This document shows positions 34,862 through 44,448 of a stretch of 64,000 nt of DNA, one piece after another. Every line of letters starts with the position of its first letter. Position 1 is the first letter of the stretch. Made by a program: the position numbers and the translations under genes. The notes below the pieces were generated by a model. The model was not told where the DNA came from. It ran no database searches and was given only the letters and a program-made list of their open reading frames with translations. Source of the stretch: Halobacillus litoralis (GTDB taxonomy: Bacteria; Bacillota; Bacilli; Bacillales; Halobacillaceae); NCBI RefSeq assembly GCF_020171725.1, contig NZ_JAIVAJ010000002.1:434001-498000 (forward strand), in the 5' to 3' direction.

Positions 34862-35445
34862 ACCTGATATGGGTTTTACTGGCGGCGGTTGGAATCATCT
34901 TTGCTGCTTTCAATGGAACCATGAAAGAAGTCAATGAAGCCATTTTCCTGACACTTGATGAAGCGGTGATGATCACCATCAGCCTCGCCGGTGTCCTTGT
35001 CTTCTGGCTTGGGTTAATGAAGATAGCAGAGGAAGCGGGTCTGCTGAGGGGACTCGCCGCCATCTTCCGACCTATTGTGGAAAGAATCTTTCCGGAAATT
35101 CCTAAAGATGATCCAGCTATTGGCTATATATTATCGAATATGACGGCGAATATGTTCGGCCTTGGGAATGCTGCAACACCAATGGGGTTGAAAGCGATGA
35201 AAGAAATGAAACGACTGTCAGGCTCTGACGGAGCGAGTCGTTCTATGATTACCTTTCTTGCCATTAATACTTCCTCCCTCACCTTAATTCCGACCACTGT
35301 CATCGCCATCCGTATGAAATATGGGTCTGTCGATCCGACCAGTATTGTCGGGGCTACGATCACCGCTACGATCATCTCAACGCTTGCTGCTTTGATGATC
35401 GACCGATTCTTCTACTACAGGCGGATGAGGGTGAGGAAGTTATGA
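34855..35445 (+). CDS. spmA: Spore maturation protein A
   Basis: A 196-residue membrane protein with a nucleoside-recognition (Gate) domain and about five helices, the same length as in B. subtilis. The stretch MTANMFGLGNAATPMGLKAM is diagnostic. With SpmB it promotes spore core dehydration. Start ATG lies inside the end of dacB. Confidence 0.94.
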   Translation: MVNLIWVLLAAVGIIFAAFNGTMKEVNEAIFLTLDEAVMITISLAGVLVFWLGLMKIAEEAGLLRGLAAIFRPIVERIFPEIPKDDPAIGYILSNMTANMFGLGNAATPMGLKAMKEMKRLSGSDGASRSMITFLAINTSSLTLIPTTVIAIRMKYGSVDPTSIVGATITATIISTLAALMIDRFFYYRRMRVRKL

Positions 35446-35957
35446 TCAGCATTTGGTTTATACCGGGTATTATCTTTATCGTTCTTGCGGTTGCGACAAT
35501 CAAAAAAGTACCGGCGTATGAGGTGTTTGTAGAGGGTAGCAAAGAAGGAATTCAAATAGCGGTTTCCCTTCTTCCTTTTCTCCTTGGAATGATGGTGTCT
35601 ATCGCCATCTTTCAAGCTTCAGGAGCGATGGGGGCAATTCTGAAAGTGTTTGAACCGTTAATGACATCGATTGGCGTACCGGAAGAAATTCTTCCCCTCG
35701 CCCTGATCAGACCGATATCCGGCACGGCTGCTTTAAGTATGACGACGGAACTGATTCGTACATTCGGACCGGACTCCCTCATTGGACAGCTTGCCTCCAC
35801 CATGCAGGGAAGTACCGACACGACACTTTACATCATTACAGTCTATTTTGGGGCAGTCGGAATCAAACGTATGGGAGACGCGTTAAAAGTTGGACTATTG
35901 GCGGATTTAGTCGGTATCATTGCAGCCATCGTTGTTGTTTTCATCCTATTTTCGTAA
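35442..35957 (+). CDS. spmB: Spore maturation protein B
   Basis: A 171-residue Gate-domain membrane protein, partner of SpmA. Conserved segments: YEVFVEGSKEGIQIAVSLLPFLLGMM and PLALIRPISGTAAL, STDTTLYIITVYFGAVGIK. It starts by ATGA overlap with spmA and ends the operon. The 276-bp gap that follows contains the rluB leader. Confidence 0.94.
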   Translation: MISIWFIPGIIFIVLAVATIKKVPAYEVFVEGSKEGIQIAVSLLPFLLGMMVSIAIFQASGAMGAILKVFEPLMTSIGVPEEILPLALIRPISGTAALSMTTELIRTFGPDSLIGQLASTMQGSTDTTLYIITVYFGAVGIKRMGDALKVGLLADLVGIIAAIVVVFILFS

Positions 35958-36156
35958 TAGGGTGATTTTTTTGTGCGCAGTGTTCTCACACGGGACGTAC
36001 AAAAAATGGTCGTACCGCTCCCTCATCATCATGAAAATGGAATAAGAGTTTCCACATTTGGCAAGGTTTAATGGAAGAGAAAGAGAATCAATTTCGACAA
36101 GCTGATTCCGCTTATTCTCATTTGGTGCCGGAACGTGTATAATGAGATGTTGAAAG

Positions 36157-36181
36157 CCGCGTTGTATCTGGCACAACGTGG
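36157..36181 (+). promoter_or_regulatory. Leader hairpin before rluB
   Basis: CCGCGTTGT pairs with ACAACGTGG (one wobble) in the leader of rluB, 14 bp after a TATAAT (36138-36143). No T run follows, so it is not a usual terminator. A role in rluB expression is speculative. Confidence 0.35.
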
Positions 36182-36233
36182 TTTATCTATGGATAGTATG
36201 AATATGTAAAATAAAAAGGTTGGTGACGGTCCT

Positions 36234-36971
36234 ATGGCAAACATGGAACGACTACAAAAGGTGATCGCCCATGCAGGTGTAGCATCAAGAAGAAAAGCAG
36301 AACAATTAATTGTAGATGGAAAAGTGAAAGTAAACGGAGAAACCGTAACAGAACTCGGAACGAAGGTAACGCCGAACGATGACATCGAAGTGAACGGTGT
36401 ACCGATCGACAAAGAGGAACCTGTCTATTTCCTTCTCTATAAACCACGCGGAGTGATTTCCAGTGTGAAAGATGATAAAGGTAGAAAAGTAGTCACGGAC
36501 TACCTGCCTGAAGTACAAGAACGTATTTTCCCGATCGGACGTCTCGATTATGATACTTCCGGCGTGCTTCTTCTGACAAATGACGGAGATTTCGCTAATC
36601 TACTCATGCACCCTAGTCATGAGGTTGACAAAGAATACATCGTGAAGACAAAGGGAATCCCGAGCTCAGATCATATGAAAAAGCTGAAAAAGGGCATCTC
36701 AGTTGATGGAGACTATCTGAAAGCTGTGCATGCAAAAGTGATGTCTACAGAAAGCAAGAGAAATACGGCGATTGTAAAAGTGATCCTCCATGAAGGGAAG
36801 AACAGACAAGTCCGTCGAATGTTTGATGCATTAGGCTTCCCTGTGGACAAGTTGAAGCGTGAGAGATACGGCATGATCGGGCTTCATGGAATGAATGCCG
36901 GTGACTACCGCCCGTTGAAACCTCATGAAGTGAAACAGCTTCGTCAACTAGCTGAAGAAAATGTTAAATAA
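36234..36971 (+). CDS. rluB: 23S rRNA pseudouridine synthase RluB
   Basis: A 245-residue RsuA-family enzyme. An N-terminal S4 RNA-binding domain (HAGVASRRKAEQLIVDGKVKVNG) precedes the catalytic domain with the aspartate in GRLDYDTSG and the KNRQVRRMFDALGF motif. It forms a pseudouridine in the 23S peptidyl-transferase region. ATG 36234 has GGTTGGTGA upstream; ATG at 36243 matches the B. subtilis N-terminus but has no site. Confidence 0.93.
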   Translation: MANMERLQKVIAHAGVASRRKAEQLIVDGKVKVNGETVTELGTKVTPNDDIEVNGVPIDKEEPVYFLLYKPRGVISSVKDDKGRKVVTDYLPEVQERIFPIGRLDYDTSGVLLLTNDGDFANLLMHPSHEVDKEYIVKTKGIPSSDHMKKLKKGISVDGDYLKAVHAKVMSTESKRNTAIVKVILHEGKNRQVRRMFDALGFPVDKLKRERYGMIGLHGMNAGDYRPLKPHEVKQLRQLAEENVK

Positions 36972-37025
36972 CGTTCAAATTTAGTATCTCCAAACAATGG
37001 TATAATGAGTGGGGAGTGACAAAAT

Positions 37026-37574
37026 ATGAAAGAATCTACGTTCAAGAAAAAACGAAAGCGCTTATTTTTCCGTACCTTCATGCTGCTCTTCATGGCAGGC
37101 CTCGTTGCGTTTGCGATTATTTCGAGCCTCAATGAGGAGGATGCCGTGATTGCAAAAGGGGAAAAAGCACCTAATTTTCAACTGAACAAATTCGGAACAG
37201 ATGAACCGGTTACCCTGCGTAGTTTAGAGGGAAAAGGCGTCATGTTAAATTTCTGGGCCACTTATTGTGAACCATGTAAAGACGAAATGCCTTATATGGA
37301 GGAAATGTATGCGGAGTATAAAGATAAAGGTGTAGAGATCTTAGCGATCAACCTGGATTCTACCAACATCGTGGTTGAAAGGTTCCTTGACGACTATGGC
37401 ATTACATTCCCGATTTTGCGAGACAAAAAGGGGCAAGTGATGGACTTGTATCAAATCGGTCCAATCCCTACGTCCATTTTCATCAGCCCTGAAGGAGAAA
37501 TTGTTGAGCAAGTCAAAGGTGAACTGACCTTGAACAAGCTGGAAGGCTACCTCCAACAAATTACGCCTGAGTAA
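37026..37574 (+). CDS. resA: Thiol-disulfide oxidoreductase ResA
   Basis: A 182-residue membrane-tethered thioredoxin-like protein. One N-terminal anchor (about 14-34) is followed by the TlpA-type domain with CEPC (Cys81, Cys84). It reduces apocytochrome c on the outside of the membrane so that ResBC can attach heme. A TATAAT about 20 bp upstream of the start marks a probable promoter. First gene of resABC(DE). Confidence 0.95.
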   Translation: MKESTFKKKRKRLFFRTFMLLFMAGLVAFAIISSLNEEDAVIAKGEKAPNFQLNKFGTDEPVTLRSLEGKGVMLNFWATYCEPCKDEMPYMEEMYAEYKDKGVEILAINLDSTNIVVERFLDDYGITFPILRDKKGQVMDLYQIGPIPTSIFISPEGEIVEQVKGELTLNKLEGYLQQITPE

Positions 37575-37601
37575 GTCTATTCAACATTGTGAGGTTTTAG
37601 T

Positions 37602-39227
37602 ATGAAACAAATGAAATGTGAATGCGGTCATGTTAACCCGACTGGTACAGTCCTTTGTGAGGAATGCGGGAAACCGATTGAAGGGAACCAGCACATTGAT
37701 GGAAATGACCGCCAGGAACTTTTGAACATGCGCTATGACGGTTCAGCCAGGCGCTCACAGACCTACAACAGGACAGTGGTCGATAAGATCTGGAATTTCT
37801 TTTCTTCTGTTAAAGTGGGGGTCTGGTTAATTGTCATTACGGTGATCGCATCGGGGATTGGTACGATTTTCCCTCAAGAGATGTACATACCGAGTAATGT
37901 AGATCCCGCTATTCACTATCGTGATGAGTTCGGGATTTTAGGTCAAATTTATTACCAACTGGGCTTTCATAATCTGTTCAGTTCATGGTGGTATATGTTG
38001 CTGCTCGCGATGATCGGGATTTCGATCGTGATTGCCAGTATCGACCGTTTCTTCCCTTTGTATAAAGTACTGAAGAAACAAAAACCGAAGCGTCACGAGG
38101 CATTCATGAAAAAGCAGCGCGTTTTCGGAAAGACAGAAAATGCACAAATTGATGTGGAACGGTTCAAAAGCAACTTGAAAAAACAGCGTTTTAAAGTTAC
38201 GGAACAAGATGGGCATATCCTTGCAGAGAAGAACCGATTCTCAAGATGGGGTCCATACGTCAATCACATCGGGTTGATCATTTTTCTGATCGGTGCTTTA
38301 TTACGATTTGTTCCGGCTTTCTACATTGATGAATTCGTATGGGTGCGGGAAGGAGAAACAACCGTTATCCCCGGTACGGACAGTCAGTATTACATTGAGA
38401 ATTTAGATTTTATTCTTGAGACCTATGATCAGAACGATGAACGTTTCCAAGAAGCGATTCAGAATTCAGGTGGTCTTGTACCGAAGAACTTCCAAACGGA
38501 TGCCATCATCTATGAACGTTCTGAGGAAGCCCTCCCTGGAGCTGAGTCCGAACTTCAAGTGGTTAAAGAAGACTCGGCGAGAATGAACCATCCGATTAAA
38601 TTCGGTGAGTTCGCCCTCTATCAATCCAGCTATCAGTTGAATGAATTTGATGAAATGACATTTAAGATTCATGATGCAGGTGATGAGGATACCAATTACG
38701 GAGAATTCACGGTAGATCTCAACGATCCGCAAACCGAATACCAGCTTGAAGGAGGCTACCGGGTCGTCATTGAAGATTACTTTCCTGAGTATGAGCTGAG
38801 TGACGGCGTACCTAGTTCGATTTCGAAATATCCGAAAAACCCGGCTTTCGTATTCAATGTTTACCCTCCAGATGCATCAGAGCCGGAAACGAGCTTCCTT
38901 GGCATTGGCAGTAATATCCCAGCAAATGAAAACAACGAGTATAAGCTAGGGCTTGTGAATTTCGATGTGCGGGATGTAACGGGTCTGTCTGTCAAAAAGG
39001 ACCATACGCTAGGGATCATTTCTCTCGGCGGTGCGATCTTTATGATTGGTGTGATTCAGGGGATGTATTGGAACCATCGCCGTATTTGGCTTCAGCCGAA
39101 GAAGGATGGCGTTTGGATAGCTGGACATACGAACAAAAACTGGTTTGCACTCCGGCGCGAAATTGAAAAAGCGGTTGACGGGACGAACATCGAAGAACCC
39201 GTTGATCAGTATGAAATGAAATCGTAA
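37602..39227 (+). CDS. resB: Cytochrome c biogenesis protein ResB
   Basis: A 541-residue Ccs1/ResB protein forming the heme-handling synthetase with ResC. The N-terminal tail is a four-cysteine zinc ribbon (CECGHVN...CEECGKPI, residues 5-25), then come membrane helices near 68, 125 and 225, a long extracytoplasmic domain, and a last helix near residue 470. Lies 27 bp after resA. Confidence 0.93.
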   Translation: MKQMKCECGHVNPTGTVLCEECGKPIEGNQHIDGNDRQELLNMRYDGSARRSQTYNRTVVDKIWNFFSSVKVGVWLIVITVIASGIGTIFPQEMYIPSNVDPAIHYRDEFGILGQIYYQLGFHNLFSSWWYMLLLAMIGISIVIASIDRFFPLYKVLKKQKPKRHEAFMKKQRVFGKTENAQIDVERFKSNLKKQRFKVTEQDGHILAEKNRFSRWGPYVNHIGLIIFLIGALLRFVPAFYIDEFVWVREGETTVIPGTDSQYYIENLDFILETYDQNDERFQEAIQNSGGLVPKNFQTDAIIYERSEEALPGAESELQVVKEDSARMNHPIKFGEFALYQSSYQLNEFDEMTFKIHDAGDEDTNYGEFTVDLNDPQTEYQLEGGYRVVIEDYFPEYELSDGVPSSISKYPKNPAFVFNVYPPDASEPETSFLGIGSNIPANENNEYKLGLVNFDVRDVTGLSVKKDHTLGIISLGGAIFMIGVIQGMYWNHRRIWLQPKKDGVWIAGHTNKNWFALRREIEKAVDGTNIEEPVDQYEMKS

Positions 39228-39259
39228 GTCATTTCCATTGAACAGTTAGGAGGACGATC

Positions 39260-40447
39260 ATGGGAGATTTAGTTTCGATCAGCAGTAACCTATTATATGC
39301 TTCATTCATCATCTATTTGATTGCGACATTCTTCTTTGGAGGCACGATACGCGATAAACAAAAAGGAAGAAGCCGGGTCGCTGGTAAAATAGGAATAGGC
39401 ATTACCATCGTAGGTTTCTTATCTCAAGTTGGTTATTTTATTACAAGATGGATGGCAAGCGGACATGCACCGGTCAGTAACTTATTTGAATACACGACGT
39501 TCTTTGGCATGATGCTTGTATTTGCATTCATTATTTTGTATTTCATTTACAGGCTGGATTTCCTCGGACTGTTTGCCCTACCGGTCGCCTTGTTGTTGAT
39601 TGCTTTTGCCAGCATGTTTCCGACCGAGCTGTCGCCACTTGTGCCATCTCTCAAGTCGCACTGGCTCTATATTCATGTAACGACAGCATCACTTGGACAG
39701 GGGATTCTATCCGTCAGCTTCGTAGCAGGGCTGATCTTCTTGATCCGTCAGGTTGATCAGACGAAACGTTCAAAACATACTTCCTGGCTGGAATTTGTTT
39801 TATATGTAATTGTGGCAACCGTAGCCTTCATCATTCTCTCTTCCACGTTCAGTGCGCTGAATTACGAAGCGACATTCGAAGCACCTGTGAATGGACAGCA
39901 GGGTGAGGTGACGTACGAGCTGCCAGCTTTAGTCGGACCTGCTGGTGGTGAGCTGACCACAGAAGGCGTTATGGCTCCGTTATTCAGTGCACCTGGCTGG
40001 ATGGAAGGCCAGGACGCGGCCAAGAAGTTGAATACGTTCCTTTGGTCGATTGTCGGAGGGCTCGTATTATATGGACTTCTCAGACTCATACTGAGAAAGC
40101 GTCTTGCAGCTTCGATTCAACCGCTGCTCAAGCGTGTCAATCCTGAACTTGTGGATGAAGTGGCGTATCGCTCCGTAGCCATCGGATTTCCGGTGTTTAC
40201 GCTTGGTGCACTCATTTTTGCCATGATCTGGGCTCAACAAGCTTGGGACCGATTCTGGGGATGGGACCCGAAAGAAGTATGGGCATTGATTACATTCTTC
40301 TTCTATGCGGCTTATCTTCATTTAAGGTTGTCCAGAGGCTGGCAGGGGATGAAATCCGCCTGGCTTGCCGTTGGAGGATTTGGCATTATTATGTTTAACT
40401 TGATTGTAGTGAACCTTGTAATTTCTGGTTTACACTCATACGCTTAA
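39260..40447 (+). CDS. resC: Cytochrome c biogenesis protein ResC (CcsA/CcsB)
   Basis: A 395-residue multi-helix membrane protein with the tryptophan-rich heme-binding motif [14 protein letters not shown] and flanking histidines (for example [10 protein letters not shown] and the C-terminal GLHSY). Together with ResB it exports and attaches heme to c-type cytochromes. AGGAGG precedes the ATG. A hairpin separates it from resD. Confidence 0.95.
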   Translation: MGDLVSISSNLLYASFIIYLIATFFFGGTIRDKQKGRSRVAGKIGIGITIVGFLSQVGYFITRWMASGHAPVSNLFEYTTFFGMMLVFAFIILYFIYRLDFLGLFALPVALLLIAFASMFPTELSPLVPSLKSHWLYIHVTTASLGQGILSVSFVAGLIFLIRQVDQTKRSKHTSWLEFVLYVIVATVAFIILSSTFSALNYEATFEAPVNGQQGEVTYELPALVGPAGGELTTEGVMAPLFSAPGWMEGQDAAKKLNTFLWSIVGGLVLYGLLRLILRKRLAASIQPLLKRVNPELVDEVAYRSVAIGFPVFTLGALIFAMIWAQQAWDRFWGWDPKEVWALITFFFYAAYLHLRLSRGWQGMKSAWLAVGGFGIIMFNLIVVNLVISGLHSYA

Positions 40448-40464
40448 CAAATCTGTACGTCATG

Positions 40465-40503
40465 AAGGGCAGGGGGGTGAGGAGTACTCCTCTGTCCTTT
40501 TTT
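40465..40503 (+). terminator. Partial terminator between resC and resD
   Basis: GAGGAGTACTCCTC forms the top of an imperfect stem extended by GGGCAG...CTGTCC, followed by a T run. It may reduce read-through into resDE. Confidence 0.65.
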
Positions 40504-40530
40504 CGATCTTTGAAAAGAGGAGGATGTATC

Positions 40531-41247
40531 GTGGAACAAGAAGCTAGAGTATTAGTCGTAGATGATGAAGAGCGTATCCGCAGACTGATCCGTATGTATT
40601 TAGAGCGTGAGAATTACGTCGTTGAGGAAGCAGAGGATGGGGAGGAAGCCTTGACGCTTGCTCTTCAGGAAGATTTCGATGTGATTTTACTTGATCTAAT
40701 GCTGCCTGGTAAGGATGGTATGGAAGTGTGTAAACAGTTACGGGAAAAGAAAGCGACTCCTGTCATCATGCTGACAGCCAAAGGTGAGGAAACAAACCGT
40801 GTTCAGGGCTTTGAAGTCGGGACGGATGATTACATCGTGAAGCCGTTCAGCCCACGTGAAGTGGTGCTGCGTGTGAAAGCTTTATTGAGGAGAGCCTCCT
40901 CGACCCGGTTCTTGGAGACAGATACGTCAGCAAGAAATGTTCTCGTCTTTCCGCATATGACAATTGATAATGATGCTCACCGTGTAACAGCGGACGGAAA
41001 AGAGGTCGCGTTGACACCTAAAGAGTATGAGCTGCTTCATTTCATTGCTCAGGCTCCGGATAAAGTGTTTGACCGGGAACAATTGTTGAAAGAAGTGTGG
41101 CAGTATGAATTCTTCGGCGATCTTCGTACAGTCGATACACATGTCAAGCGATTACGGGAAAAGCTGAGTAAAGTATCCGGCGAAGCTGCAAGTATGATTG
41201 TGACCGTGTGGGGCATCGGATATAAATTCGAGGTTAGTGGCGACTAA
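40531..41247 (+). CDS. resD: Response regulator ResD
   Basis: A 238-residue OmpR-type response regulator. The receiver domain has acidic pocket residues in VVDDEER, phosphoacceptor Asp55 in LLDLM, and Lys in VKPFS; the C-terminal winged helix ends RTVDTHVKRLREKL. It activates respiration and anaerobic genes under oxygen limitation. GTG at 40531 follows AGAGGAGG; the longer frame from 40462 runs through the hairpin. Overlaps resE by one base. Confidence 0.95.
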   Translation: MEQEARVLVVDDEERIRRLIRMYLERENYVVEEAEDGEEALTLALQEDFDVILLDLMLPGKDGMEVCKQLREKKATPVIMLTAKGEETNRVQGFEVGTDDYIVKPFSPREVVLRVKALLRRASSTRFLETDTSARNVLVFPHMTIDNDAHRVTADGKEVALTPKEYELLHFIAQAPDKVFDREQLLKEVWQYEFFGDLRTVDTHVKRLREKLSKVSGEAASMIVTVWGIGYKFEVSGD

Positions 41248-43031
41248 TGTTCTGGCGAAGTGTAGTAGGAAAACTTTGGTTTACCATCTTGCTTCTCGTA
41301 TCGGCCGTATTAACGCTGCTGACGATCCTGCTACTGGAATTTTTTCAGAATTATCATGTTCTGGAGGCTGAAGAGCACTTACTGCAAACAGCCTCTAAGA
41401 TTTCAGAGGTAGTCGAGCGCTATGAAGACCGTGACCTGATGCTTGAGACGACAGCTTTAGTGAAAGACCCGGAAAGCAGGGCTGTCATCATATTCAATCC
41501 TAACGATGTAATCGTTTCGGAGAGTGAGTCCGATACCCTCCCGCACATGGAATACCAGTGGTTCTCTTCAGATGAGCAGCTCGCTTCGGTGCTAGAGGAC
41601 GGGCAGGATGTCAAGATGGTCTCGGATACGGAAGAGTCCGAGACTGGTTTGATGGTTGTCGGGACCCCTCTTCAAGCTCAGGAAGGGGCTGTTTTCGTAT
41701 ATGAGTCTTTGGATACGGTGCGCGAAACGTCTGAACAAACGACGAAGATCATCTTTCTTGGTGCGGGGATCGCCATTATTTTAACGACAGTCTTTGCCTT
41801 CTTCTTGTCCACTAGAATCACTTCTCCTTTAATTCAAATGCGGGAAAGTGCACTCGAACTTGCAAGAGGGGAGTTTCATAGGAAGATTCCGATTCGGACT
41901 CATGATGAAATCGGTGAGCTTGCCATGGCTTTCAATCGAATGGGCAGGCAGCTTAAATATCATATCAATGAACTCAATCATGAGAAAGAGCAGCTTTCGG
42001 GTATTTTAAGTTCGATGGCTGACGGAGTCATTACGGTCAATCGAGAAGGAGAAATTTTGATTTCAAACCCTCCTTCCCAACAATTTCTACAAGCCTATGA
42101 ATTCGAAATGTACGGCCTTTCGATGAGTGATTCAGAATCTACGTCTCTTCCTGATCCGCTTAAGCACATGTTTGAAAAGGTGATTAAGGAAGAAGAGGAA
42201 ACGATGACAGAGGTCACGCTCCAAGGGCGGTCCTGGGTCATCATCATGACACCTCTTTATGATGATTCGAAGGTTCGTGGTGCTGTTGCCGTTCTTCGGG
42301 ACATGACCGAGGAGCGCAGGCTTAATAAACTTCGCAAAGACTTCATTGCGAACGTCTCCCATGAGCTGAGAACTCCAATTTCCATGCTTCAAGGCTACAG
42401 TGAGGCCATCGTTGATGACATCGCAGAGAGCAAGGAAGAAAAAAATGAATTGGCTCAAATCATTCACGAGGAATCGTTGAGAATCGGGCGGCTTGTTAAT
42501 GAACTGCTGGATCTAGCACAAATGGAAGCAGGACACATCACATTAAATACGGACCGTGTTGATATGTCATCCTATATGAATAAGGTCATCCGTAAATTTA
42601 ATGGGCTTGCGAGTGAGCAAGGAGTGGACCTTTCCCTTAAGCTGGACTTGAAAAAAGAAGAACTGATCTTTGATGAAGACCGAATCGAGCAGGTATTCAC
42701 CAACTTGATCGACAATGCGATCCGCCATTCTGTAGAAGGGGGAGTCGTGAGTGTCGAAGTCGTCGAGAACGGTAAGGAGTGGATGGCTTCTGTCCAGGAC
42801 TCCGGTCAAGGCATAAAGGAAGAAGACCTGCCCTTTGTATTTGAGCGGTTCTACAAGGCAGATAAATCAAGAAAACGGGATACACAGAAAAAAGGAACGG
42901 GTCTCGGACTTGCGATTGCAAAGAATATTATAGAAGCCCACCGTGGTTCGATCAGCGTCCGTAGTAAATGGGAAGAAGGTACGACATTTACGTTCCGTAT
43001 TCCGAAAGATCTAGAAAAAAATGAAAATTAG
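41247..43031 (+). CDS. resE: Sensor histidine kinase ResE
   Basis: A 594-residue membrane sensor kinase. Two helices (about 8-30 and 168-190) enclose an extracytoplasmic domain; then HAMP (ITSPLIQMRESALELARGE), a PAS domain, HisKA with phosphorylated His372 in NVSHELRTP, and an ATPase domain with DNAIRH, DSGQGI and GTGLGLAI. It phosphorylates ResD in response to reduced oxygen or nitric oxide. Confidence 0.95.
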   Translation: MFWRSVVGKLWFTILLLVSAVLTLLTILLLEFFQNYHVLEAEEHLLQTASKISEVVERYEDRDLMLETTALVKDPESRAVIIFNPNDVIVSESESDTLPHMEYQWFSSDEQLASVLEDGQDVKMVSDTEESETGLMVVGTPLQAQEGAVFVYESLDTVRETSEQTTKIIFLGAGIAIILTTVFAFFLSTRITSPLIQMRESALELARGEFHRKIPIRTHDEIGELAMAFNRMGRQLKYHINELNHEKEQLSGILSSMADGVITVNREGEILISNPPSQQFLQAYEFEMYGLSMSDSESTSLPDPLKHMFEKVIKEEEETMTEVTLQGRSWVIIMTPLYDDSKVRGAVAVLRDMTEERRLNKLRKDFIANVSHELRTPISMLQGYSEAIVDDIAESKEEKNELAQIIHEESLRIGRLVNELLDLAQMEAGHITLNTDRVDMSSYMNKVIRKFNGLASEQGVDLSLKLDLKKEELIFDEDRIEQVFTNLIDNAIRHSVEGGVVSVEVVENGKEWMASVQDSGQGIKEEDLPFVFERFYKADKSRKRDTQKKGTGLGLAIAKNIIEAHRGSISVRSKWEEGTTFTFRIPKDLEKNEN

Positions 43032-43069
43032 GTTGCTTGTCCACCGAATGTACGATAAGTTAATAGATG

Positions 43070-43240
43070 AACATTAGTAGGATCATGGTGCCTTTAAGGC
43101 TGAAAAGGGAATCCGGTGAAAAGCCGGAACTGTCCTCGCAACTGTAAGTGCTAACGAACCGGAAGAGCCACTGCGATATTGAATCGCGGGAAGGTTCCGG
43201 AGTAGGAAGACGCACGAGTCAGTAGACCTGCCGGATCTGA
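43070..43240 (+). ncRNA. Cobalamin riboswitch aptamer
   Basis: Conserved blocks in order: GGTGCC (43088-43093), AAAAGGGAA, CCGGTGAAAAGCCGG and the ACTGT..CTCGCAACTGTAA B12-box region, GCCACTG, GGGAAGG, AGGAAGAC and GAGTCAGTAGACCTGCC. Adenosyl- or other cobalamins bind it to shut off downstream genes. It lies 39 bp after resE and controls the DUF4430/ECF-S pair. Confidence 0.93.
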
Positions 43241-43317
43241 TGTTTCAAAGCTTCGAGGATTGAGCGTTTGAGACAACCGATCGGTGCAGCGTTATTTTTA
43301 CCTATCTGGTTTGTCTT

Positions 43318-43352
43318 AAGCTTGTCCTTATGTAAAGGGCAGGCTTATTTTT
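43318..43352 (+). terminator. Riboswitch expression-platform terminator
   Basis: AAGCTTGTCCTT pairs with AAGGGCAGGCTT (two G-T pairs), then a T run, between the aptamer and the lipoprotein gene. Transcription should stop here when B12 is bound. Confidence 0.75.
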
Positions 43353-43426
43353 GTGGTTAATAACGAGGTCGTTGTCTTTACGTGTTCTCAAACCTTGACT
43401 AATTCTGGAAAGAGAAGGTGAAGAAC

Positions 43427-43825
43427 ATGAAGAAGTTTTACTCGATTTTACTTGCTGTCAGTTTTTCTTTGGCGGTTCTTGCGGGCTGCGGTGCCACTAC
43501 GGAACCCGGGCAGGCGGAAAGTGGCCAAACAGAAGCGAAACAGGAAGTGGCAGCAACCATTATTCTCAATAATGGAGAAGAAGAGCTTGCCAACAAAGAA
43601 GTTACGGTAGAAACGGGAACGACATTGATGGAAGTGATGAAAGAGAACTTTGAAGTGGAAGAAAGTGATGGTTTCATCAATGGTCTGGAAGGCATTTCAA
43701 TGAACGAAGAGGAAAAAATGGCTTGGATGTACACCATTAACGGTGAAGAAGCGATGGTAGGAGCAAACGAGTACGAGATCGAGCAGGGTGACGAAATCAC
43801 ATTTGACTATCAATCTTGGGAATAA
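43427..43825 (+). CDS. DUF4430 lipoprotein, putative cobalamin-binding
   Basis: A 132-residue lipoprotein with signal peptide and lipobox VLAGC (Cys21), then a DUF4430 domain (about residues 40-132) ending WMYTINGEEAMVGANEYEIEQGDEITFDY. DUF4430 is related to the C-terminal domain of transcobalamin and intrinsic factor. The gene is directly controlled by the cobalamin riboswitch and followed by an ECF S component three bases later, so an outer-surface B12 or corrinoid capture role is likely. ATG 43427 follows AGAAGGTGA; GTG 43418 lies within that site. Confidence 0.78.
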   Translation: MKKFYSILLAVSFSLAVLAGCGATTEPGQAESGQTEAKQEVAATIILNNGEEELANKEVTVETGTTLMEVMKENFEVEESDGFINGLEGISMNEEEKMAWMYTINGEEAMVGANEYEIEQGDEITFDYQSWE

Positions 43826-43831
43826 AACGTG

Positions 43832-44338
43832 ATGAATGTCTATAAGCTGACATTGATTGCCATGCTTGCATCGCTTTCCGTTTCAGGGAGAATTATCTTC
43901 GCGAATATTCCGAATATCCAACCGTCGACAGCGATCATTATCATAACGGGTTTTTGGCTGGGACCACTTGGAGGAGTCCTAGTCGGTCTGCTTACTGCTT
44001 TGCTATCGAACCTTGTGATCGGTATGGGCATGTGGGTGGTATGGCAATTGGTTGCGTGGTCAATCATTGGGTTCGGCGCAGGAATAATCGGTAAGTTTTG
44101 GAACAATACGCCGATTTGGTCGTTAATGGTTTATGGCGCATTCGGAGGGTTCTTCTTCGGGTTCATCATGGCTGTAACCTTCCGGGCAGCAGGCCAGCCT
44201 TTTTGGGCCTATTACCTAGCTGGGATCGGTTTTGATGTGAACCATGCGATTTCAAACGTAGTGGTCATCGGCTTACTGGCTCCGGTGTTGTCGAGGCTGT
44301 TTAGAAGATATGAAACGAATCTCCAAGTCGTCAGTTAA
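43832..44338 (+). CDS. ECF transporter S component, putative vitamin B12
   Basis: A 168-residue membrane protein with about five or six helices. The first contains the Ala motif AMLASLSVSGRI that S components use to dock with EcfT. A tryptophan-rich middle (GMGMWVVWQLVAW) may form the substrate pocket. B12-riboswitch control and the DUF4430 neighbour argue for cobalamin or a precursor. No EcfA/EcfT genes are nearby, so it probably uses the shared energising module. GTG 43829 could also be the start. Confidence 0.8.
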   Translation: MNVYKLTLIAMLASLSVSGRIIFANIPNIQPSTAIIIITGFWLGPLGGVLVGLLTALLSNLVIGMGMWVVWQLVAWSIIGFGAGIIGKFWNNTPIWSLMVYGAFGGFFFGFIMAVTFRAAGQPFWAYYLAGIGFDVNHAISNVVVIGLLAPVLSRLFRRYETNLQVVS

Positions 44339-44342
44339 GTTT

Positions 44343-44376
44343 GAAGCGTTCGGTTGATACCGGACGCTTCTTTTTT
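44343..44376 (+). terminator. Terminator after the ECF S component gene
   Basis: GAAGCGT-CGGT pairs with CCG-ACGCTTC with small bulges, followed by six T. Confidence 0.83.
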
Positions 44377-44448
44377 AGGAGCATTCAACTTTGAATAAAG
44401 ACGTCGAGGGAAGGTTTCTTTTTGTTTCTTCACATATTAAGATAGAAG

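Noticed and set aside
37000..37025. Well-defined -35 for resA
   Set aside because: A clear TATAAT is present but no hexamer near TTGACA at 16-18 bp; a regulated (ResD) promoter is possible but not shown.
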